Source: Microstegium vimineum (lineage: Eukaryota > Streptophyta > Magnoliopsida > Poales > Poaceae). From it: 64,000 nt of DNA. How positions within the stretch are numbered: the first letter of the stretch is position 1; every line of letters begins with the position of its first letter. Positions 56,940 through 64,000 of the stretch are shown one piece after another. The position numbers and the translations under genes were made by a program. Below the pieces are notes generated by a model that was not told where the DNA came from, searched no databases, and saw only the letters and a list, made by a program, of their open reading frames with translations. The stretch lies in NCBI GenBank assembly GCA_022036555.1, contig CM039130.1, positions 22,656,570 through 22,720,569 of the forward strand. Direction: 5' to 3'.

Positions 56940-58447
56940 AAGAGTAAAGCAATTAAACTTTGAATAGCCTTAACAAGAAGTTATCTGATATGTTTGTAGG
57001 AAGAGTCATTGGAGCAAAGAATAAATTTCATGCATACCTTTTTGCAAGCTCCTTTTCCTTAATTTCAGGTGGCTCCCTGTCAAAAACAAATCAAGCACAA
57101 AAGCTTCGTACAATCAACAAAAAAGTAAGATAACCGCAAATAATTGACAAGGACCACAGGAGTAAAAGAAGCATACATAGGCTTTATCCCTGCTTAGATT
57201 GAAAAAAGTAATCCATGAGGTTCTGATAAAAAAATCAAAACAAATGTACAGGTCCCATGCACATTAAAAGTTTGGAAAATACTTGAGATTCTGCATGAAA
57301 AAATCAAAATAAATGTACAGCTCACATACACATCGTCCTAACTAATCATTATATTTTCTAATGTCACTTAAAAACCACAATCCATATGAAAGGTACAATC
57401 AATTAATTCTATCAAATTTGAAGTGCAAGCCACATTAAGATCCATAAAAAATTAAAAAGAATAGACTGTTCAAATATTTCGACAGGCCTAAAAACATCTG
57501 TAGCCTGGCAGTCTCAGAATTTTCTTTCTATACTATCTGATATTATGATAGAAAAATAAAGGAAAAAGAAATGATCACACCCTGCTCTTGCAGAAGTTCC
57601 CATGGTAGAAACGATGTGTCTGAATTTGGTAATGCTTCAAAGAAGATCCTTTGCGCGATCGCTGGAGGGAGGGAAAATCAGTTCAAATCTAGATGGATGA
57701 AAAAGATAAGGAAATACACATGTAGCATTAGATGCTATTAGTATTCTCAATAGTATTGAGTATGCGGAAAATCTGAACTCATGAGTATGCGGAAACAAAG
57801 GAAAATAAATAAATTTAATAATGAAAAGTAATTGTAGCTTGGTATATTTAAGGTAAATTTGAGAGGCCTAATTGTGCGCACATTTTTTTATAAAAACAAG
57901 AAGAGTAGGCACATGCTTGACAAATAATAAACATTTTTCATGGCAATAACAGCAATCTCTAAGCACAAATACTTAGAATAAGCTAGCAAATCACATTCAT
58001 ACTCATGGTAAGAGAACTCTGAAGACAGCTGAATGTATCTTCATTAGTTGATATTCAGCTAATATTAAAAAATCAAACTATCCATGAATTACCACAATTT
58101 TTTGTGGATAGGTAATGCATTTTACAAAAGTTGCATACAACTTATGCTATCCTTACCTTGTACATACCAGTATATTACCAAATTTAATATATAATTTATA
58201 AACTGTGGGTAAATACAACATTCATGCAAACATTTACCAAGACACAAGCTACTGTTACACTTACACGCAGTAGCTTATATAGAAAAGCATGGCAACAATA
58301 AACTTGGTAAGTGATCATATTGACTCTTTGCATAGAAAGCAAAACATTGCCCAAAAAAATAGAAAAATAGGAAGAAGATATACACCATCCTCGACCTCAA
58401 TATTTTTTTATTGACTTGACCATAATCCCGTTAGATAGACCAAATAG
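56940..58447. other. Intergenic, two exon-like scraps
   Basis: Mostly AT-rich. Two short minus-strand stretches look coding: about 57083-57046 (PPEIKEKELAKR followed by a GT donor) and about 57660-57592 (IFFEALPNSDTSFLPWELL). I do not recognise them and cannot link them to SBP1. Nothing else seen. Confidence 0.3.
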
Positions 58448-61299
58448 TTGACGCAACATCAGGATGCGAACTCCTTTGTTTCCTCGACGCGTACTCGGGG
58501 TACCACCAAATCAAGATGAACGAATCAGACCAGCTCGCGACGTCGTTCATCACCCCATTCGGATCCTTTTGCTACGTCACCATGCCTTTCGAGCTTCGCA
58601 ACGCTGGGGCGACTTTTCAGCGAACCATGATCCGATGTTTCGACGAACTCGTGAGCAACACCGTTGAGGTCTACGTAGATGACATCGTCGTTTAAGTCCC
58701 AGCACGCTTGTGGACTCGTGGCCAACCTTGCCCTCACATTCGCGAAACTCAAAAAGAACACAATCAAACTTAACCCGGAGAAATGCGTCTTCGGGGTCCC
58801 TAAGGGCATGCTCCTAGGTTTCGTTGTCTCCAAAAGGGGAATCGAGGCTAATCCCGAAAAGATCACCGCCATCGAAAAATGGGGCCAATCCATAACATAA
58901 AGGGGGTACAGAGGGTCACAGGATGCCTCGCGTCGCTTAGCCGTTTCATTTCCCGACTGGGCGAAAAAATCCTGCCCCTGTACAAGCTCTTGAAAAAATC
59001 CGAACGATTCGCCTGGACGACCGAAGCCCAAGCGGCCCTTGATCACATCAAGCAACTATTAACCAACGCGCCCATCCTAGTCTCGCCCAACGACGAGGAG
59101 AAACTCCTACTATACATCTCTGCCACGAGGCAGGTGGTGAGCACTGTCCTCGTTGTGGAAAGAGAAGAGGAAGGGCACGCACTTAAAGTACAAAGGCCCA
59201 TATATTTCGTAAGCGAAGTACTGAGCGACTCGAAGTCTCGGTACTCCCATTTACAAAAACTGGTATACGTGGTGGTCATGACCAAGAGAAAGCTGTTGCA
59301 TTATTTCGGATCCCACGAGGTAACGGCTGTGAGCAACGCACCGGATAGCCAAGTGGGCGTTAGAGCTAATGGATGAAAATATTACCTACGCCCCGCGAAG
59401 CGCCATAAAATCGCAGGTCCTGTCCGACTTCATCGCAGAATGGACAGACGCGACCCTCCCCACCCCGGCTGTTGAACAGGAGTACTGGACCCTGTATTTC
59501 GACGGGTCCCTCATGAAAACCGGCGCGGGTGCAGGGATTGTCCTGATATCGCCCCGCGGGGTGACGATGAGATACATGTGCGCTTGATGTTCCCAGCGTC
59601 CAACAACGAAGCAGAGTACGAAGCTCTGCTCAACGGACTGCGAATCGCGATCGACCTGGGCATTAGGCGGCTCGACGCCCGCGGAGACTCCCAACTGGTA
59701 GTCAACCAGGTCATGAAGCAGTCTAACTGCGTCGACTCCCGCATGGTGGCATATTGTCAAGAGGTGCGAAAACTTGAGTCCAAGTTTGATGGCCTCGAGC
59801 TCAACCACGTACCAAGACGACAGAATGAAGAAGCCGACGCGCTGGCTAGAGTGGCCTCGGGGCGAGAGCCCGCGCCCTCCGGGGTGTTCGCGAATGATCA
59901 ACCGAAGCCGTCCATTGGCATCGGGGAATTAGAGACATCCAGCTCTCCCGGCACGAGCTCCTCGGCAGTCTCGAGGGCCACTGAGGCCTCAACGACTCAT
60001 GACAACGGAGCAGCGGAAGCAATGAACATAGAGCGGGAAGAGGCGGCGCCCGAAGAAAGGGACTAGAGAAAACCATACGTGGATCGCCTAGCGAGAGGCG
60101 AGCTCCCAGCGAACCAAGTGGAAGCTAAACGGCTCGCCCGACGGGCCAAGGTGTTCGTTCTTGTCGAAAATAAACTCTACAAGCGAAGTGCGAAAGGTGT
60201 TCTGCAACGTTGCGTCCCAGCCGAGCAGGGAAGGAAGCTGTTGCAAGATATCCACCAGAGGGACTGTGGGCATCACGCGGGAGCCAAGACCCTTGTAGGA
60301 AACGCGTTTTGACAAGGTTTCTACTGGCCGACGTCCGTGGCCGACGCACAAGCCTTAGTCCGCGCCTGTGGGGGCTGCCAGTTCTTTGCCAAACAGATCC
60401 ACATGCCCGCTCAGACACTTCAAACCATTCCCCTTACGTGGCCATTCGCAGTTTGGGGGCTCGACATGGTCGATCAATTTGAGAAAGCACCCGGGGCCTA
60501 CACTCACCTGCTGGTCGCTATAGACAAGTTCACTAAGTGGATTGAGGTACGCCCTATCACTAACATTAGAGCCGAAGAAACCGTCAATTTTTTCACCAAC
60601 ATCATCCATCGATTTGGAATACCCAACTCCATCATCACCGATAACGGGACAAATTTCACCGCAAATGAGTTCTTAGAGTGGTGTGACGAACACCACATAA
60701 GGGTTGACTGGGCCTCCGTCGCACACCTAGAATACAATGGGCAGGTGGAACGTGCCAACGGGCTCATCCTGCAAGGAATAAAGTAAAGGATTTTGGACCG
60801 ACTGCACAAATATGTCCGAAGGTGGCTCCAGGAGCTCCCCTCCTTTCTCTGGAGCCTCAGGACGACGCGGAGCAGGGCCACTGGTTTCTCGCCATTCTTC
60901 CTAATCTATGGCTCAGAGGCTGTCCTACCCACTGATCTCAAGTACAGGTCCCCAAGGGTGGAGGCCTATGACCCGGGGAAAGCGGAAACCTTCCTAGAGG
61001 ACGCCATAGACCAGGTCGACGAAGCCAGGGATGCCGCCCTCCTACACTTGGCCAAGTATCAGCAGGCGCTACGGCGATACCACGACCGACGTGTCCAACC
61101 AAGGGGTTTCTAGCCGGGGGACTTAGTGCTCCGAAGAATCCAAAGCAACAAGGAGCGGCGGAAGCCCACGTCGCCTTGGGAAGGACCCAACATCGTCCAC
61201 GAGGTAGTAAGACCAGGGGCATACTGACTCAAGACCTTCGCTGGCAAAGTCTTCGCCAACGCCTGGAACATACAACAGCTACGTTGCTTCTACCCTTAA
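58448..61299 (+). pseudogene. Tat-lineage Ty3/gypsy pol, 5'-truncated and broken
   Basis: Enters abruptly in RT (LDAYSGYHQIKMNESD, FCYVTMPFELRNAGATFQ, VEVYVDDIVV with the YVDD box near 58672-58683), then RT/RNase H connection (VTGCLASLSRFISRLGEK, FAWTTEAQAALDHIK, PIYFVSEVL), a second RNase H of the archaeal type that typifies Tat/Ogre elements (LYFDGSLMKTGAGAGIVL, FPASNNEAEYEALLNGL, GDSQLVVNQV; 59485-59720), then integrase: zinc region (HQRDCGHHAG, CGGCQFF), core WGLDMVDQF, TDNGTNFT and VERANG, and the C-terminal SNKERRKPTSPWEGP region, stop at 61297. Stops or frame changes at about 58692, 58900, 59340, 59586, 60064, 60310, 60784, 61111 and 61225. The element's 5' half and, at the right, its 3' LTR are outside or lost. 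Confidence 0.9.
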
Positions 61300-61560
61300 A
61301 AACTCCTCGTTGCAGCAGTCCAGCCGAAATTTTTTCTTTCACGTATTATACAAACGTGGCGCCCCGTTTTTCCGAAGAAGACCTATAACCAGTCTTGGGT
61401 AAGAGATTTTCTTCCACAGACGACATACAAGGAAACCTCTTACTCGGGGGCTACACAATACGTACGAAGTAAAAAAAATCTGAACAAATACACATGACCC
61501 AAGTCCACGACAACCATTCCAAACATCAAAAGTGAAAGGACCACAACCCGGATAAATTAT
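61300..61560. other. Spacer after Tat pol
   Basis: Non-coding stretch between pol and the antisense ORF. No LTR boundary or polypurine tract recognised here. Confidence 0.4.
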
Positions 61561-62340
61561 TCAATATTGCATCCTCATCCTACCGATGCGATAGGCGACC
61601 ATATCGCTAACATCCCTAGTCCAGAGCTCGAACTCATGACGGATGCGACACTCCGGGCTACAGTACCTGATGATCCCAGCCAGGCCGCTACCTGGCGGCC
61701 CAAAGCGTCTACACTCCTCCCAAATGGAAACATGGGGATCGCCGACGACTAACCCCGGCATGTCTTCCGGGTAGGGAATCCTTCTCCGTCGCCCGATGAC
61801 GTGAAGATTTCCACGGGAGTAGTAGCGAAGCCGACCTAAGCCACGGTTGCTCCACCGGCCATCCGGCAATGCGCCGTCGCTGATTCGGTCGATGAGGACG
61901 AGGGCTTCAGGGTCTGCCGGATCCGCGCAGTACAACACCATGGCCCTGAAGTACATCGCGCCGTCATCTCCAGCCGCGACCACCTGGCCGATGAGCGCCT
62001 GGCCGGCGGGGTCCAGTCCCCACAACATCAACCTTTCCACCCCACGAAAGCACAAAGCCTCCCGATGGTTGGCCCCAAAGAAGCGCTGCTCAAGGTTGGT
62101 TTCCAGCAGTCGACGATTAGGCTGACAGTAATACTGAATCTATCGAAGGGATAGGAGCCGAATCATGGCGCCGTTGTCGCAAATCCTTAGGAAGACACGG
62201 CAGACTCGACGTCGATTCAGGTACTCGAAGACATTGTCACCATGGTCGATGACGCGAAGAGAGATCTGGAGGAGAAGATCTTCTGGCAGCATCAACAGAG
62301 CACCGAACGCCATGGCGAGGCGAGCGTGGTCAGCATCCAT
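61561..62340 (-). pseudogene. Antisense F-box-like ORF in the Tat element
   Basis: A 260-codon frame on the minus strand, MDADHARLAMAFGALLMLPE at the start, interrupted only by TAG at codon 67. Residues 18-60 look like an F-box (LPEDLLLQISLRV, YLNRRRVCRVFLRICD). The middle has NHREALCFRGVERLMLWGL and VAAGDDGAMYFRAMVLYC, and the end CSPECRIRHEFELW. This order resembles plant F-box proteins of the At1g67623/At2g35280 type, with their NPEALY and C-terminal cysteine motifs; I base this on motif pattern only. F-box proteins are substrate receptors of SCF ubiquitin ligases. Antisense extra ORFs in the 3' region are known in Tat elements. Near-intact apart from one stop. Confidence 0.55.
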
Positions 62341-63547
62341 CCCTCAAGCAAGATTAGCGTGCCTCCAGGGATCCTTTTTGGCGATGAAGAAGCCCTTTTT
62401 GCTTGCCCCTCGTGGTTGGTAAATGAGAAAAGACTGGAGAACGCGGCTGAAAGTCACTTCGGTTCACCAAGATATATAACTCAGAGTTGTCGTCCCTTCG
62501 CTTTCCACGCGCGCGTCCCTTGGGTCACGAAAATACAACTCTTCACTCCCTGCACGTGCTCTTTGGGTTGTAAAACCGCAACCCTTCGCATTCCGGGCGT
62601 GAACAACATCAGCAAACCGCCAACAACACATGGGCCACTCATCCGAACCAAGCGCTGGCTACTATAAGGACCTACGGGTCGCGAACAACAAGCATCAGCT
62701 TCCCGAAAACAGACAAGACAGACGCCACAATAACATAACCAGTCCACCATGGTTGGCGAAAGAGGTGAGAACGGCCAATAAGAATACCCATCCAAAGAAA
62801 GTTCATTTTTCTATATCCCCTCTTGTTCGAAATGCAGGGACAACAACGGTGGCAAGAAACCTTCGTAACGGTCAAAAGACCGTCTCACCTACCATACTCA
62901 TGTACCAGATGAGCCAACAGGAGCCGTGGGACCGTAGGCTGGCCTCTTAGGTTCGACAGCCTCCCCAGCCAAAACCGAAGAGTGAGGGACGTTGCTAAGT
63001 GGGCTCCAGCGGCCGAAACGTAGACCTCTTCACATCGAACGCGCTTGGTAAATGTGTTTAGGCTTCAACAGATAACAGAATATGTGGTAAACCCCTCGAG
63101 GGGTGGCGTCGGGCCCTCGGCTCCCAACGAACGGATCCGGATACTATACGTATCGACTGTTGAGAACAGAGATCAGTCCCCAGCGGACCTATGCCGGTGC
63201 GAGCCTCCACGGATGAGGACTCGGAGTCTCCCCTAAACCACCCGATTGTAGCTCGCCGAGCGCTCGATCTCATCCATCGAGGAAAGACACGAGGCCGCTC
63301 ACTTCCACATCCCAGATCATGGGGGTGCGAGGAAGAAACTTGGGAACCGCACGATGATGGCCCCAACGCATGATCAAACCGTTAAACACGATAAGTGATA
63401 AACAAAAAACTAAGATACGAAAGCGATAACTAAAACGACGACGCTTACAGAAGCTTAAAAGGGGTTCAGCAGGCCCTGTCCATACAAACAAAATAAAGCG
63501 CCCCGACCGGCGCGATGCATCCAACTTAACAAGAAACTAACAAACAG
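62341..63547. other. Tat element 3' region, non-coding
   Basis: GC-balanced sequence with only short frames. Contains an inverted CCCCTCGAGGGG word near 63092. Probably part of the Tat element, or the 3' untranslated region of the antisense gene at its right. No LTR start recognised. Confidence 0.4.
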
Positions 63548-64000
63548 TCACGGGGTCTCCGCCCTCGGCCGCTCTGCCAGGACCTCCGCAGGTACGACAT
63601 CGACAACGGCCTCCGCTGCACTGGAGAGCCGCTCGATGAGGCCGGTGTACTGGTCGACGCTCTGCACGTGCGGGAACCCGACGACATCCACCATGTCTGT
63701 CTCGGAACGGACCTCAGCCATGGCGAATGCCACTCCGGCCCCACGGAAGACGGCACGCATGATGCCGTCGTGAACACGCGCATGAGCGGCCTGGAGACGC
63801 TCGACCACGGTGTCCTCGGACGCACGGAGGAGGCCGGTGACATCGTTCGCAGTAGAACGAAGAGCCTGCAACTCCTCCTCCAACGCTACAAAAAAGGAGA
63901 CAATGTGACGCATCACAAATGGACCATAATTAAACGAAACCCAAAAAGAGCAGCGTCGCTTACCCACGACGCGCCCGTCGGCCTCGGCCAGCTGATCGCA
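63548..64000 (-). CDS. Antisense coiled-coil ORF with a likely intron
   Basis: Minus strand, running off the right edge of the window. Exon 63964 to beyond 64000 ends LAEADGRVV, a donor GTAAGC at 63963, acceptor TTTTTTGTAG at 63886, and an exon 63885-63548 that continues in frame LEEELQALRSTANDVTGLLR. The splice is phase 1 with an Ala codon rebuilt across it, intron 78 bp. The protein is a heptad-type helix (VVERLQAAHARVHDG) followed by FPHVQSVDQYTGLIERLSSA and an Ala/Val/Pro/Glu-rich end. Similar antisense or unclassified retrotransposon proteins are common in grass Tat elements. Function unknown; the start is outside. Confidence 0.5.
   Translation of the reverse strand, partial: CDQLAEADGRVVGKRRCSFWVSFNYGPFVMRHIVSFFVALEEELQALRSTANDVTGLLRASEDTVVERLQAAHARVHDGIMRAVFRGAGVAFAMAEVRSETDMVDVVGFPHVQSVDQYTGLIERLSSAAEAVVDVVPAEVLAERPRAETP

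Overview
The window is nuclear DNA of a grass, probably a panicoid such as a sorghum, sugarcane or maize relative. This is inferred from the dense nest of Sirevirus-type Copia elements, a Stowaway MITE with CTCCCTCC ends, a grass-type MITE, Tat and Tekay-like Ty3/gypsy sequence, GC-rich 5' leaders and one intron-containing plant gene. No tRNA, rRNA, CRISPR or bacterial feature was seen.

Layout. 1-8340: 3' two thirds of Sirevirus A (+): gag tail, protease-integrase, a large pol deletion, RNase H, a palindrome array, a broken env-like ORF3 and a 3' LTR. 8341-12614: Sirevirus C (-), gag and ORF3 remnants with pol deleted. 12620-31517: Sirevirus B (+) in a rearranged form: a complete solo-like LTR, 401 bp of 3' flank, then a second partial 5' LTR, gag, pol, 3' LTR and the same 401 bp flank again. 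B itself carries two gypsy solo LTRs and a Stowaway MITE. 31518-34782: LTR debris, including a minus-strand Sirevirus-type LTR start (D) and a gypsy LTR end.

35.4-51.9 kb: the only gene that looks functional, a U-box/armadillo E3 ubiquitin ligase of the PUB43/PUB44 (SAUL1) type, three coding exons and 810 codons. Its second intron is about 11.5 kb and has been filled by a degenerate gypsy element, a hAT-type MITE, a non-autonomous LTR element E (TSD TAACT) and, inside the 5' LTR of E, a 1.7 kb Copia deletion derivative F (TSD GGGGG). The exon reading frame is open throughout, so splicing of this intron is presumably still supported.

51.9-58.4 kb: mostly unannotatable intergenic sequence, a 5'-truncated LINE with a local inverted duplication, and a pseudogene fragment of a selenium-binding protein. 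58.4-64.0 kb: a decayed Tat-lineage Ty3/gypsy pol, followed by antisense ORFs in its 3' region: an F-box-like one and a coiled-coil one with an apparent intron.

The most informative observations are the reconstructable history of Sirevirus B (tandem duplication at 7 bp microhomology followed by solo-LTR formation), a palindrome array that recurs in the LTR and again upstream of the env-like ORF only in elements that have that ORF, and the antisense host-like ORFs in the Tat element. No clearly unprecedented system was identified. All percent divergences given are hand counts from reading the sequence.
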